Origin: Clostridium novyi NT
GTDB lineage: Bacteria > Bacillota > Clostridia > Clostridiales > Clostridiaceae
Reading direction: 5' to 3'
Assembly: GCF_000014125.1 (NCBI RefSeq)
Contig: NC_008593.1
Location: 2,483,721-2,547,720, forward strand
DNA: 64,000 bases
Position 1 is the first letter of the stretch; each line of letters starts with the position of its first letter. Both the position numbers and the translations under genes were made by a program. Below the pieces are notes generated by a model. It worked only from the letters and a program-made list of their open reading frames with translations, searched no databases and had not been told where the DNA came from. Of the stretch, positions 25,929 to 34,945 are shown piece after piece.

Positions 25929-26654
25929 TTGAAAAACTTGTATGTATTTTGGAAAGCACTAGATGAAAGTAAAAGCATAAGTCTTTTTTCCCATGCTCAT
26001 GTTATAAGTTTAATAATTATTACTTTGTTATGTATTTTTATTTATATATACAGAAACTCTCTTGTGGAACACTCAAAGGAAAAATTTATTTCCCACGCAA
26101 TAGCATATATCCTAATTCTACATCAAGTTTCTATATACGCTTGGTATATATCAAACAACAAACTTGTACTACAGGAGTGTCTTCCACTATACCCTTGTAG
26201 AATTTCCATAATTCTATCAATAATAATGCTATTTAATAAATCTAAAAACCTCTTTGATATTCTATACTTTTGGGGACTTGGTGGTGCTAGTATAGCTTTA
26301 ATTTTTCACGATACTACCCTGTATCCATTTCCTCATTATATATTTATTCAATTTTTTATATCTCACGGAGGTATTGTAATCTCAGTTTTATTTATGATAT
26401 TTGTCCACAAATACAGACCCAATTTAAATTCACTAAAAAAGACATTAATATATACTTCATTGTATTTTGCTGTAACAATAAAAGTAAACTACCTAACAAA
26501 CTCAAATTACTGCTACTTAAGAGAAAACCCTAATTTATATTCATTTAATTTTATACCTAAAAATGAATTATTTATTTGTATATCTACCCTGTTAAGTTTT
26601 TTCTTTTTCTTTTATATACTATATATTCCCTTTAAAAATAAATACAGAACTTAA
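25929..26654 (+). CDS. YwaF/TIGR02206-type integral membrane protein
   Basis: I choose the TTG at 25929 as start because AAGAGGTGA lies six bases before it, giving about 241 residues. There are six or seven hydrophobic helices, spaced across the whole protein. LYPCRISI near 85-92 and CYLRENP near 195-200, with a conserved PFPHY-like loop, match what I know of the YwaF (TIGR02206 / TP0381) family of membrane proteins, whose function is not established. One of only a few plus-strand genes in this window; it lies divergent from tRNA-Arg and just before psd, which could mean a shared membrane-lipid role (inference). Confidence 0.75.
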   Translation: MKNLYVFWKALDESKSISLFSHAHVISLIIITLLCIFIYIYRNSLVEHSKEKFISHAIAYILILHQVSIYAWYISNNKLVLQECLPLYPCRISIILSIIMLFNKSKNLFDILYFWGLGGASIALIFHDTTLYPFPHYIFIQFFISHGGIVISVLFMIFVHKYRPNLNSLKKTLIYTSLYFAVTIKVNYLTNSNYCYLRENPNLYSFNFIPKNELFICISTLLSFFFFFYILYIPFKNKYRT

Positions 26655-26711
26655 TTATACAATTTTTTTATGTTAATATTTATATAATACTGAAACTAAA
26701 TTAAGGATACG

Positions 26712-27608
26712 GTGAAAGACATGATAAAAGTTTTTAATAGAAAAGAAAAAATATATGACATTGAAAAGGTTGCTGGAGATAACTATTTAAAATGGATTTA
26801 TTCTTCTCCAGTTGGACTAAATTTTTTAGAACTTATGATAAAGAAAAAGTTCTTTTCAAAATTATACGGAAAATACTGCGATTCAAAGCACAGTGCAAAA
26901 AAAGTATCTAAATTCATTGACGATTTTAATATTAATGAAAAGGAATTTACTTTAAAAAAATCTGATTTTAAATCCTTTAACGACTTTTTTTATAGAAAGC
27001 TTAACAATGATGCAAGACCAATAATTAATGATGAAAATATATTAATCTCCCCTGCTGATGGAAGATTATTTGCCTATGAAAATATAGATATACATAACTT
27101 AATTCAAGTTAAGGGTCTTACTTATTCATTAGATGAGCTTTTAAAAAACATAGAACTTGCAGAAAAATATATTGGTGGTACTTGTCTTTTATTTAGACTT
27201 GCTCCTGTTGATTATCATAGATTTCATTTTATAGATGATGGAATTTGCGAAGAAGCCGTTAAAATTTCTGGATCTTATTACTCTGTAAATCCAATTGCCC
27301 TTGAAAAGGTGCCTAAATTATTCTGTGAAAACAAAAGAGAATATAGTATATTCCACTCAAAACACTTTGGAGATGTTTTATATGTTGATGTGGGTGCAAC
27401 TTGTGTTGGTTCTATTATACAAACATATACTCCAAATGAATATGTTGTAAAAGGTGATGAGAAAGGCTACTTTAAATTTGGTGGTTCCACTATAATCTTA
27501 TTTTTTGAAAAAGATAAAATTATAGTGGATAAAGATATTGTAGAACAAACTCAAAAAGGATTTGAATGTAAGGTTCTAATGGGTGAAAAAATAGGAACTA
27601 AATTATAG
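26712..27608 (+). CDS. psd: Phosphatidylserine decarboxylase proenzyme
   Basis: Membrane-associated enzyme that makes phosphatidylethanolamine from phosphatidylserine. It is made as one chain that cuts itself to form a pyruvoyl group: the cleavage motif is GGST near residue 257 ([12 protein letters not shown]), with Ser becoming pyruvoyl. Upstream landmarks: SPADGRLFA near 115 (Asp) and YHRFHF near 178 (His). 298 residues, standard for the type found in clostridia. Start codon is uncertain: GTG at 26712 has AAGGA six bases upstream, and ATG at 26721 has GGTGA. The stop overlaps the end of the convergent MBL gene by six bases. Confidence 0.95.
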   Translation: MKDMIKVFNRKEKIYDIEKVAGDNYLKWIYSSPVGLNFLELMIKKKFFSKLYGKYCDSKHSAKKVSKFIDDFNINEKEFTLKKSDFKSFNDFFYRKLNNDARPIINDENILISPADGRLFAYENIDIHNLIQVKGLTYSLDELLKNIELAEKYIGGTCLLFRLAPVDYHRFHFIDDGICEEAVKISGSYYSVNPIALEKVPKLFCENKREYSIFHSKHFGDVLYVDVGATCVGSIIQTYTPNEYVVKGDEKGYFKFGGSTIILFFEKDKIIVDKDIVEQTQKGFECKVLMGEKIGTKL

Positions 27609-28334
27609 CTCAAATACTTCTCCAGAATAAGCTTTATAAATTTGTCCACTAAATTCTTCTTTTGCTTCATTTAAAAGTTCATTTAAATCTGTGTTATGTG
27701 GTAAATGACTTAATACTAATTTACCTACATTATTCATATTGGCTATCTTACCTACCTCACCTGATGTAAGATGGCCTTTTCCACGTCCAGTATCTTTATT
27801 TAAAAAGTTGGTTTCACAAATAAATAAATCAGCATCTTTTGATATGTCTAAAATACCATTACACCATTCAGTATCACCACTATATACAAACAGCTTACCA
27901 TTTTCCTCAAATCTCATAGCAAGAGATGGCACAGGGTGTTTTCCCCACTTAAAACTAACATTTAGATCTCCTATTTGAATTTCTGTAGCATCATCTATTT
28001 TGTGCCATTTAGAAATACCTTCTAATGTTAAACTTTTATAATCATCACTTAAATCATGTGAATATATTTGAAGTTCATTTTGTCGAGTTCCATTCTTTAT
28101 ATCAATTTGAGCTGAATATTGAAGTGCCTTTATGTCAGCTGCATGGTCTCCATGATAATGCGAAAGTATTACAGCATCTATTTTTGAAAGCGGCAGATAG
28201 TTTTGAACTTTAGATAATACACCTGATCCACAATCAATTAGTATGTTATGATCTCCACTTTGAAGTAAATATCCACTTGTAGCTTCATCTTTTTCAGGGA
28301 ATGCTCCCCAGTATCCTACTACTGTTATCTTCAT
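27603..28334 (-). CDS. MBL-fold metallo-hydrolase (YhfI-like)
   Basis: 243 residues from the ATG at 28334 (AAAGGAGAGA lies before it); the open frame continues upstream to 28451 but without a site. Metallo-beta-lactamase fold: [10 protein letters not shown] near residue 60 (H-x-H-x-DH), VYSGDTEW near 160, ETNF near 180 and SHLPHN near 215 give the two-zinc site. Its opening ([20 protein letters not shown]) and overall length match the YhfI group, RNase Z-like proteins of unknown substrate. It overlaps convergently with psd. Regulation not visible. Confidence 0.88.
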   Translation of the reverse strand: MKITVVGYWGAFPEKDEATSGYLLQSGDHNILIDCGSGVLSKVQNYLPLSKIDAVILSHYHGDHAADIKALQYSAQIDIKNGTRQNELQIYSHDLSDDYKSLTLEGISKWHKIDDATEIQIGDLNVSFKWGKHPVPSLAMRFEENGKLFVYSGDTEWCNGILDISKDADLFICETNFLNKDTGRGKGHLTSGEVGKIANMNNVGKLVLSHLPHNTDLNELLNEAKEEFSGQIYKAYSGEVFEL

Positions 28335-28517
28335 AAAATTCTCTCCTTTAACCCAGTATTTAATTAAAATATATTTATATACTTCCCTAATATATAAAAG
28401 GAAAACAAAATAGCTTATACTATTTTCTAATTTACTTCTTATAGAATACATTTCTTAGTGTGTTTATTTTGAAATTAATTCTTAATTATTTAAAATATAA
28501 CATATGTTTAAATAAAT

Positions 28518-28557
28518 TAAAAGCAAGGACCCGTTTTTACTAATATCCTTGCTTTAA
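28518..28557 (-). terminator. Terminator of membrane GDPD gene
   Basis: AAAGCAAGGA / TCCTTGCTTT stem with a long loop and T-rich tail on the minus strand. Confidence 0.82.
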
Positions 28558-28568
28558 TATAACTATAT

Positions 28569-30392
28569 TTATTTTGTTATCATCTTAAAAAACTTTTCAT
28601 GGGGCGAATCACTTTTTAATTCCTTTAAAAGATATATAAGTTCCTCTGATTTATCAGTAATTATATTATCTACTCCCATATCTATAAATCTTTTCATGTT
28701 ATTTATGTTGTTTACAGTCCAAACATGAACTTCTCTTCCCATAGAATGAGCTATATAAACTGTATCTGGAGAAACTAATGATTCTTCCATACTGTAAAAA
28801 TCTACGTTTAATTTTTCTATATCTCCCTTTGCTAAAAACATAATATATCCAACTTTAATTTTAGGATCCAACCTTTTAACTTCTTGGATTGTTTCATAAT
28901 CTAGAGAAGTTATAACACAGCCTTTTTCAAAATTGTGTTCCTTTATTATATCCACAACTTTTTTTACTATATCTTTTTCATTGGGACTTGCCTTTATTTC
29001 TATATTTAATTTGATTTTTCCCTTTGCAAGGTCAATACAATGGGTTAAAAGTGGCATTTTTTTATCTTCATAGGTTCTAGTAGGATTAACCTTATTATTA
29101 TAATCCTTTATATCATCATAATTAAGTTGCCACGCTTCCTTATCTATACCTATATTCTTTTTTAGATTAATATCATGGCACAAAAATATCTCCCCATCCT
29201 TGCTTTCTACAACATCAATTTCAGCAAAATCAGCATTAGCTTTAATTGCCTCTCTCACAGATGCTAGAGTATTTTCAGGAGCCCTTTCTACATTTCCCCT
29301 ATGGGAAGTAACTTTAACGTCATACATCATATCTAATGCACTATCTATTACAAGACCTATACTTAAACTAAGGATTATTAACACTAAGCTTAAAATAAAT
29401 ATAAATATCTTTTTTCTTAAAAATATCTTATCTAATAAGCTTGGTCTTTCTTTAACTTTAAGATCTATGTTAATAATGTTTTTATCTTCCTTGTTTCTTA
29501 ATATATAAAACAATCGTGTTATCCAATGAATTTGTATTGGAGTTAATATGAAAAACACTAAAATTCCTAAAAATTTTCTTATTAAAATTATAGCTATTAT
29601 AAATACCTTTCCTAAGTAAACATTGTAATTCACTCTATACATTAGTTGATGTAATATTATCATCCATGTTACATAAGAAATTAAAAATATAAAACCAGTA
29701 AAGATTGCAATTATGAGAAAGTGTTTTATAAATATTCTAAAATTATTCTTAATAAGTCTCCAGCTTTCCCTTTGAGCATTCTTTGCAGATTTATTTTCAA
29801 GTATTATAAAGTGAAATGTAAATATCCAGCTTATAAAAATCATTAATATTAATACTAATATAATTATCTCAGTTATAAACATCCATAAATTTTCATCAAT
29901 ATAACTTTGTATAAACCCTGGAACCTTTAACGGTATCCCAAAAACAGAATAAGACTCAATTCCAATTAAGTTTGCAAAGACTAGATAAAAAAATACTGCA
30001 TAAACTCCACCAATTCCTATGAATTTCGGACTCTTTTTTAAACAAAATCCTAATATAGAATAAAATTTATATTTCTTTTTTTTAGTTAGTATCTGGTTTC
30101 CTATAACAATAAGTCCACCTATCTCAATTAAAATCACAAAAACAGCCATTATATAAAATATAAAGATAGCAAGAACACCTTGTTTTGACATTCCGAATTT
30201 TAGTATCTGATTATTTGAAATAACAGAAAAACCCTTATTTTTCATAAGCACATTTATAAGGAACGAAAATATAGGAATTATAAGTATAGTTAGTATAAGC
30301 TTTGTTACTATCTCGTATTTAAAAAATTCACTCCAGCCATATTTAAAGTCATCAACCATTCCCTTTAATTCATTTACGAAATGTTTCACCAT
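28569..30392 (-). CDS. Membrane-anchored glycerophosphodiester phosphodiesterase
   Basis: 607 residues in two parts. Residues 1-345 hold about seven or eight membrane helices of the GPDPase membrane-domain family. Residues 360-595 are the GDPD domain: TSHRGNVERAPENT near 365 (catalytic His-Arg and Glu), AEIDVVESKDGEIFLCHD near 395-412 (Glu-x-Asp and catalytic His), NIEIKAS near 455, and a C-terminal VHVWTVNN with DNIITDKSE. It hydrolyses glycerophosphodiesters to glycerol-3-phosphate and an alcohol, in lipid or teichoic-acid turnover. RBS AAGGAGA. The gene lies just left of the integrated element, and its upstream region is separated from it by the old tRNA terminator. Confidence 0.93.
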   Translation of the reverse strand: MVKHFVNELKGMVDDFKYGWSEFFKYEIVTKLILTILIIPIFSFLINVLMKNKGFSVISNNQILKFGMSKQGVLAIFIFYIMAVFVILIEIGGLIVIGNQILTKKKKYKFYSILGFCLKKSPKFIGIGGVYAVFFYLVFANLIGIESYSVFGIPLKVPGFIQSYIDENLWMFITEIIILVLILMIFISWIFTFHFIILENKSAKNAQRESWRLIKNNFRIFIKHFLIIAIFTGFIFLISYVTWMIILHQLMYRVNYNVYLGKVFIIAIILIRKFLGILVFFILTPIQIHWITRLFYILRNKEDKNIINIDLKVKERPSLLDKIFLRKKIFIFILSLVLIILSLSIGLVIDSALDMMYDVKVTSHRGNVERAPENTLASVREAIKANADFAEIDVVESKDGEIFLCHDINLKKNIGIDKEAWQLNYDDIKDYNNKVNPTRTYEDKKMPLLTHCIDLAKGKIKLNIEIKASPNEKDIVKKVVDIIKEHNFEKGCVITSLDYETIQEVKRLDPKIKVGYIMFLAKGDIEKLNVDFYSMEESLVSPDTVYIAHSMGREVHVWTVNNINNMKRFIDMGVDNIITDKSEELIYLLKELKSDSPHEKFFKMITK

Positions 30393-30415
30393 TTAAGTCT
30401 CCTTTTAAGTAATAA

Positions 30416-30447
30416 AAAAACCTTTGAAATATAATATTTCAAAGGTT
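30416..30447 (-). terminator. Original host terminator of tRNA-Arg, now beyond the element
   Basis: AAACCTTTGAAAT / ATTTCAAAGGTTT stem followed by T run on the minus strand, touching the tRNA 3' remnant at 30450. It would have ended the tRNA-Arg transcript before insertion. Confidence 0.85.
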
Positions 30448-30449
30448 TC

Positions 30450-30492
30450 TGGTGCGTGAGAGAGGATTCGAACCCCCGGCCAACTGGGTCGC
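30450..30492. repeat. attL-like tRNA-Arg 3' remnant
   Basis: TGGTGCGTGAGAGAGGATTC... repeats the last 43 bases of the tRNA-Arg at 39399-39441, with mismatches in the T-loop, the T-stem boundary and the anticodon stem side. Homology ends near 30492. Confidence 0.88.
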
Positions 30493-30767
30493 AACGTAAA
30501 AATTTAAATAGTGTTAAATAGTCCCTAAACCCTTATAAAACGTCACTTCTATTTTTTAATTAGAACCGTTTATTCCCTATTAAGTTTAAACTATAAGGGG
30601 TAAAAAAGGGGGTAAATTTTTAATATTTTAATTTTTTTATTTTCTCTCGCTCATCTCAACCTTTAAAAATAATCTAGCAAGAATAGCATCAATTTTATAT
30701 TATATGGGACATTAATTGTCCCGAAAAAAAAGCACCTAAAATAATAATATCATAAAAAAGTTGAGTT
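30493..30767. other. Left end of element: non-coding, with integrase arm-like repeat and a palindrome
   Basis: No gene seen. It contains CTATAAGGGGTAAAAAAGGGGGTAAA at 30591-30616, nearly matching 39319-39344 at the other end, a related reversed copy around 30525-30540, and a palindrome GGGACA-5-TGTCCC at 30706-30722 beside a TATAAT on the minus strand. Confidence 0.55.
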
Positions 30768-30973
30768 TTGCAAAAACATCTGTACTATCTGTACTGTTTT
30801 TCCTTGAAACCGTTGGTATTACTAGCTTAGTACACATTTTTTATCTGTACTTATCAATGTGTACTGATGTGTACTTAAATCCCCTCAAACCCTTGATATA
30901 AGTGGATTAGTACACATTTTTCATCTGTACTGTACTATCTGTACTATCTGTACTGATGTGTACTTATCTGTAC
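30768..30973. repeat. Left iteron array (GTAC-cored repeats)
   Basis: Thirteen GTAC cores (first at 30782, last at 30970), many in ATCTGTACT or GTGTACT units spaced 9-10 bases, interrupted by two copies of a longer motif (30801-30833 and 30881-30913). It lies directly past the terL stop. The first 29-30 bases (TTTTGCAAAAACATCTGTAC...) are repeated inverted at the right array. Confidence 0.85.
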
Positions 30974-30974
30974 T

Positions 30975-32279
30975 TTATACTAACCATTTATTTCGTTTAG
31001 CTTGTTCGATTCCATATCTAAAAGCATCTATAAGATGATTATATTTGTCTATAGGTCTATTAATATACTCTCCTGTCTTCTTATCTTTCTGCCATGTATA
31101 GTTTTCAAATTCCATAATAGTATTCTTACATTTTGGATGAATATAAATTTTATAACTCTGCAAATACTGAATTCCATTCAAAATACTATCCTTTCCCTTT
31201 TTTGCAGCCTTAATTCTTGTTAACCCCAATCTTTTTAACTCCTCTATGCTCTTAGGTTCCGAACTATCTGCCGTTATTATTTCCTTACTATATCCCTTAT
31301 ACTTTATCTCCTTAAAAATATCTTCATTAGTTAATCCACTCAAGTAAAATTCATCAAATACCCATATTTCTTTTGTTTTTTTATCTACCATAAAAGCTAT
31401 AAATGCACTAGGATCATTAGTATAGCCAAAATCTAAACCAAAATAGCACTCCCTTTCCTTAAGTAATTTTTGAAATATAGGACTTGATACATATTTTAAT
31501 ATATTATCATCAATCCCCATTTCTTTGAGCTTATTCTTAACTTTTTCATATTTAATATCTAATATATCAAAATCTAAAGGCTGCCAATTAGTAAATATTC
31601 TCTTGTCTAATGACGAAAATTCTCCTTCTGCATATATTTTATACAAAGTATAATTAGTTTCTTTTAACTGTTTTATCTCCTTTACATAATCCTTGGGTAA
31701 ATATGGGTTGTTTTTGTAAGTTGTTTTTACAATTAAAGCTCCATCATACTTTTGTTCAAAAAAAGTTTTATATACCCAATTAACCTTGTTTACTGGATTA
31801 AACATTAGATGTATTTGTTGATTCTTTTGTTTAGTTCTCATTCTTAAGTTTAGTTGTGTAAAATCTAATAATGTAAGCTCGGTAGCCTCTTCTATGACAA
31901 TATCACTTATATCACTTATGGACTTTATTTTTTCACTATCGTCTAATCCTTTAAAAATAAACGTACTACCATTGGGTAATTCTATAGTCATATCTGTTTT
32001 ATTAATATTGCATTGATTATAAATACCTAAATCACCTATTAAGGTTTTAAATTCCTGAAATATACTCTCTCTAATTGTAGACCCTACTTTTCTAGTTACT
32101 AAACATTTTCTTTTTTCATTTAATAACTTATATAACATCTTTTGAACTACAAATTTACTTTTACCGCTTCCAGCTCCACCATAAAATACATTTATCCTAG
32201 TTGAATAATCTTTAAAATATGGTCTGTATACTGGCAATATCATATTTATATAATCTTTTATTACTATTTCTTTACTCAT
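30975..32279 (-). CDS. Phage terminase large subunit (Terminase_3 type)
   Basis: 434-residue DNA-packaging motor. ATPase domain: Walker A GGAGSGKS at 34-41 and Walker B DIVIEEATE at about 126-134. The nuclease domain follows with GLDFGYTNDP (Asp 283), ITADSSEP (Asp 338) and HLIDAFRYG (Asp 418), the three acid residues of the RNase H-like fold. All key residues are present, so it looks functional. It overlaps terS by eight bases, giving coupled translation. It is the last gene of the leftward operon. A satellite with its own terminase would package its own DNA selectively into procapsids. Confidence 0.94.
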   Translation of the reverse strand: MSKEIVIKDYINMILPVYRPYFKDYSTRINVFYGGAGSGKSKFVVQKMLYKLLNEKRKCLVTRKVGSTIRESIFQEFKTLIGDLGIYNQCNINKTDMTIELPNGSTFIFKGLDDSEKIKSISDISDIVIEEATELTLLDFTQLNLRMRTKQKNQQIHLMFNPVNKVNWVYKTFFEQKYDGALIVKTTYKNNPYLPKDYVKEIKQLKETNYTLYKIYAEGEFSSLDKRIFTNWQPLDFDILDIKYEKVKNKLKEMGIDDNILKYVSSPIFQKLLKERECYFGLDFGYTNDPSAFIAFMVDKKTKEIWVFDEFYLSGLTNEDIFKEIKYKGYSKEIITADSSEPKSIEELKRLGLTRIKAAKKGKDSILNGIQYLQSYKIYIHPKCKNTIMEFENYTWQKDKKTGEYINRPIDKYNHLIDAFRYGIEQAKRNKWLV

Positions 32280-32640
32280 TTATAATGTCACCACCCTCAA
32301 CAACTCTTATAACTTGGGTCTTTTGTGGTTTTTGCTCAACCGTTAACCCAAAGTTTTTACCTAATATTTCAGCCGATTTCATTCTTAAATGTAAAGGTGC
32401 TTTTTTATCCCTCATAGTTTCAGTAAAAAACTGTCTTATTTCTTTCTCAGTAGCTTCTTCATAGCCACCAGTACGCTCTATTTCATCAATATAAGCTTTG
32501 ATTTTATCATTGCTTAACAACTTACTCCCATTACTATTTGCAGTTTTAGAAGTGCATTTATAAGCCCTCATATATGCCTCTGTGGCATTGCCTGTCTTTA
32601 AATAATTTTTACAAAATAACTTCTGTTTATCTGTTAACAT
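32272..32640 (-). CDS. Phage terminase small subunit
   Basis: 122 residues. The N-terminus (TDKQKLFCKNYLKTGNATEAYMRAY) is the helix-turn-helix start of Terminase_2 small subunits, which select the viral DNA. A central coiled oligomerisation part (TEKEIRQFFTETMRDK) and a C-terminal tail follow. Overlaps terL by eight bases. An AGGAAA site precedes the start. Its recognition site is likely in this element; the iteron array beside terL is one candidate. Confidence 0.92.
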   Translation of the reverse strand: MLTDKQKLFCKNYLKTGNATEAYMRAYKCTSKTANSNGSKLLSNDKIKAYIDEIERTGGYEEATEKEIRQFFTETMRDKKAPLHLRMKSAEILGKNFGLTVEQKPQKTQVIRVVEGGDIINE

Positions 32641-32670
32641 AAAATTTTCCTTTCTATATTTTTTTATATT

Positions 32671-32700
32671 GAAAAAGGAGTCGGTTTTATGACGACCCCC
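32671..32700 (-). terminator. Terminator between capsid and terminase genes
   Basis: GGGGTCG / CGACTCC stem followed by five T on the minus strand, between the capsid stop and terS. It is inside the leftward operon, so it should lower terminase output unless read through. Confidence 0.72.
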
Positions 32701-32714
32701 TTAAACCTTTTGGT

Positions 32715-33602
32715 TTATTTAGCTGTTATACATGAAAATGCTTTATTTGTTATTACATTAAATCCAAATCTCATAGTAACTTTTATGGCTAACATATCAT
32801 TTTGAGCTAGGTTCAAGACCGGGACACCCTTTTCATCAAATAATGTAGCTTCCGTTAAAACCTCATACTCCATATCTTCTCTAGTACCTATAAGTGCATT
32901 ATCAAAGTTTCCTATCAAAAATGTAGCCTTTTCTTTATCAAATGATTTTGTACTTGGTATATAAATAGGAGTTTGATATATTTGTGTTCCACTTAATCCA
33001 CCTGGAATAATTAAAGCATTACCATTACTATCTCTTAAAGTTCTTAATGAGTTCTTTATTCCATTATGCGTTATAATTGCATTTACTGATATATCACTAT
33101 TTTCTACTAACGCCATAGCATTTGATATATCTAAATCTATTTTTCCAGTTTGTTTTACATTATTACTTTTAGCTGCATCATATATATTTGTATCAAATGG
33201 ACTCTTGGTTCCAAATAAGATTGCAGAATCTATTGCTCTAGTAAAAGCATCTTTTATACCATCTTTTATTTCACTCATTACATTTATAACTGAATCCTTT
33301 ATTTTTTCTTTTGTTGTTGGAACTATTACTGCCAATTTTTTAGCCTGTAACTTTGGATATTCCCAATTCATTACCGAAGTTCCTATCCTTTCCGATTCTT
33401 CTGTCCAGTAAGCAGTTCCCGTATCAGTTAATAATTGAAGTGTTTTCTTATTGCTTTGCATTGGTATATGCTTACATATTCTAAATGCAGTTGATTCTTT
33501 AACTATTCCCTTTATAACGTCATTTGCTATTTCTGTTGGTATAGTCCCCATTAAATTATTCATTATAAAATCTTTATCAGCCTTTAATACTTGTCCACTC
33601 AT
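32715..33602 (-). CDS. HK97-type phage major capsid protein
   Basis: 295 residues. The start (KADKDFIMNNLMGTIPTEIANDVIKGIVKEST) followed by PMQSNKKTLQLLTDTG and the region YWTEESERIGTS with E-loop-type strands, spine helix IKDGIKDAFTRAIDSAILFGT, and C-terminal P-domain LNLAQNDMLAIKVTMRFG match the HK97 capsid family. No N-terminal delta-domain of useful length is visible, which fits the separate scaffold gene upstream. Length is on the short side for a full phage, as expected for a small capsid. It overlaps the scaffold stop at 33602 by one base. Confidence 0.9.
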   Translation of the reverse strand: MSGQVLKADKDFIMNNLMGTIPTEIANDVIKGIVKESTAFRICKHIPMQSNKKTLQLLTDTGTAYWTEESERIGTSVMNWEYPKLQAKKLAVIVPTTKEKIKDSVINVMSEIKDGIKDAFTRAIDSAILFGTKSPFDTNIYDAAKSNNVKQTGKIDLDISNAMALVENSDISVNAIITHNGIKNSLRTLRDSNGNALIIPGGLSGTQIYQTPIYIPSTKSFDKEKATFLIGNFDNALIGTREDMEYEVLTEATLFDEKGVPVLNLAQNDMLAIKVTMRFGFNVITNKAFSCITAK

Positions 33603-33970
33603 TATCTATTCTTCCTTTCCATCAATATAATATCTTGAAATGTTTTTCTTTCTTCGTTAGGTTCTAAAGCTTCCCCATCATTTAATCTATTAGGCACAAT
33701 CCTTAACTTAGTTTTATGATTTTTTAAGTCTGATGCTTCCTTGATTAAATTTATTGTTTTTTCAGCACTATCATAATCCTTTGTCTTTAAATCTTCAGTT
33801 ACCATTTTTAAAAATTCATCTGTAAAAGTATCATTTAATTGGGCATTAAAATCATTTATTAAACTATTCAATTTTGATTCTTCTCTTTCAGCTATCATTC
33901 TTTCATATTCTGCCTTATAATCAATTTCTTGTTGAACTTCTTCAACTTGTTGATTCTCTACATTCTCCAT
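33602..33970 (-). CDS. Putative capsid scaffold protein
   Basis: 122 residues, highly charged: a Glu/Gln-rich N-terminus (ENVENQQVEEVQQEIDYKAEYERMI) and helical middle, with a basic C-terminal end (FQDIILMERKNR). Position directly before the capsid gene, coiled composition and a basic C-terminal tail are typical of phage scaffolding proteins, though it is short. I see no protease domain. The call rests on position and composition rather than a catalytic motif. Confidence 0.68.
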   Translation of the reverse strand: MENVENQQVEEVQQEIDYKAEYERMIAEREESKLNSLINDFNAQLNDTFTDEFLKMVTEDLKTKDYDSAEKTINLIKEASDLKNHKTKLRIVPNRLNDGEALEPNEERKTFQDIILMERKNR

Positions 33971-33988
33971 TTTTATCTCCCCTTTATT

Positions 33989-34528
33989 TTAGAATAATCC
34001 TTGTTTTAAAAATTCTCTTAAATGGTACAGGAACGTATAGTATATCCAATTCCCGGCACCCACCTTACTTATGAAACAAGTGTTTATATTATATCTAGCC
34101 TCAAACGTCTTTAGAGTTGCCACAAAGCTTTTAGGGTTGTATTTAGTATTATAAAGATGTTTTACAATGCTATCGTAGTTGGCATCTTCAATCATCAAAT
34201 ACATTTTTCCTTTCTTCCTTGTAAACTCTTCCTCAATATTAGCTCTGCCAACAGTAAAATTATTGCTTAATTCTTCAAGTGAACCCTTACGCTCAATAGT
34301 TACAATGTCATTAAAATATAAGTCTCTATGTATTCCCAATTCTATATTTTTAGGAATATAAAATGTATAATCTCCATGGTCCAGTTTTAATATTTTGTAC
34401 TTTATTTTCTGCTTTTCTAAATAACTAATAATATGTGAATTTTGTTGCTCCCTTGTATCTATAAGCACAACCATACTATCAAGGATTTCTTTTAACTCCT
34501 TATCTGTATATTTATATAAACTAACCAT
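33989..34528 (-). CDS. ERCC4/XPF-type nuclease domain protein
   Basis: 179 residues. LIDTREQQN near residue 22 and IERKGSLEEL near 77 correspond to the D...ERK core of XPF/ERCC4 nucleases, with KLDHGDYTF between them, and a C-terminal helical part. Such single-domain nucleases cut branched or flap DNA, and occur in many firmicute phages. It lies between the replication genes and the capsid genes, so it could resolve replication intermediates into packaging substrate, or attack helper DNA. Either is inference. RBS AGGAGTGT upstream of the ATG. Confidence 0.82.
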   Translation of the reverse strand: MVSLYKYTDKELKEILDSMVVLIDTREQQNSHIISYLEKQKIKYKILKLDHGDYTFYIPKNIELGIHRDLYFNDIVTIERKGSLEELSNNFTVGRANIEEEFTRKKGKMYLMIEDANYDSIVKHLYNTKYNPKSFVATLKTFEARYNINTCFISKVGAGNWIYYTFLYHLREFLKQGLF

Positions 34529-34540
34529 TACATCACACTC

Positions 34541-34849
34541 CTATATTAATATTATTTCTTCCCCTATCTCTTCTAAATACTTTAAATTTGTTAATGCAGC
34601 TATGACTCCCTTTTTAAATGCAAATTTTGACTCTGTTCCACTTAATAAGGTAAATGATTCTATAAGCTCATTTATTAAATCGTGGTATTGTTCTGGAATT
34701 ACTTCAAAGACTTTGTTTTGAATTTCCCCATTTTTATAATCAAGTTCTTTATAATCCTCAAATTTATTTAATTCATCAATTTTACCTGTTACATGATGAA
34801 ATTCATTCTCTATTGTCTTATTAACTATATTCTTTATTTTTTTGTTCAT
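34541..34849 (-). CDS. Small phage-type protein, unknown
   Basis: 102 residues, acidic and mostly helical (NKTIENEFHHVTGKIDEL, YHDLINELIESFTLLSGTESKFAFKKG). No catalytic motif and no membrane segment. It sits between the primase-helicase and the nuclease, preceded by an inverted repeat at 34891-34920. AGAGGAGA lies about ten bases before the ATG. Not recognised; a regulatory or hijacking role is possible but unsupported. Confidence 0.65.
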   Translation of the reverse strand: MNKKIKNIVNKTIENEFHHVTGKIDELNKFEDYKELDYKNGEIQNKVFEVIPEQYHDLINELIESFTLLSGTESKFAFKKGVIAALTNLKYLEEIGEEIILI

Positions 34850-34890
34850 TTTTTACATTCTCCTCTTGTTTTTTTCACTCCAAAAGGTTA

Positions 34891-34920
34891 AACTAAACTT
34901 GTAGGTTTTTTAGTTTAGTT
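34891..34920 (-). repeat. Inverted repeat before the late genes of the element
   Basis: AACTAAACT (34891-34899 read on plus) and AGTTTAGTT (34912-34920) are perfect complements around a 12-base loop. No T run follows on the minus strand, so an operator or transcript structure is more likely than a terminator. The rest of the 34850-34945 gap holds no gene. Confidence 0.5.
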
Positions 34921-34945
34921 CGTTCCTGTCGGAATGGACTTTTTT

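Noticed and set aside
28335..28451. Longer N-terminus for the MBL hydrolase
   Set aside because: The extension is hydrophobic and unlike the family; AAAGGAGAG directly precedes the ATG at 28334.
30768..30973. CRISPR array
   Set aside because: Repeat unit is 9-10 bases and irregular, there are no uniform spacers and no cas genes; iterons fit better.
33989..34528. Restriction-modification component
   Set aside because: No methyltransferase or recognition subunit nearby; the motif set is XPF/ERCC4 rather than restriction nuclease.
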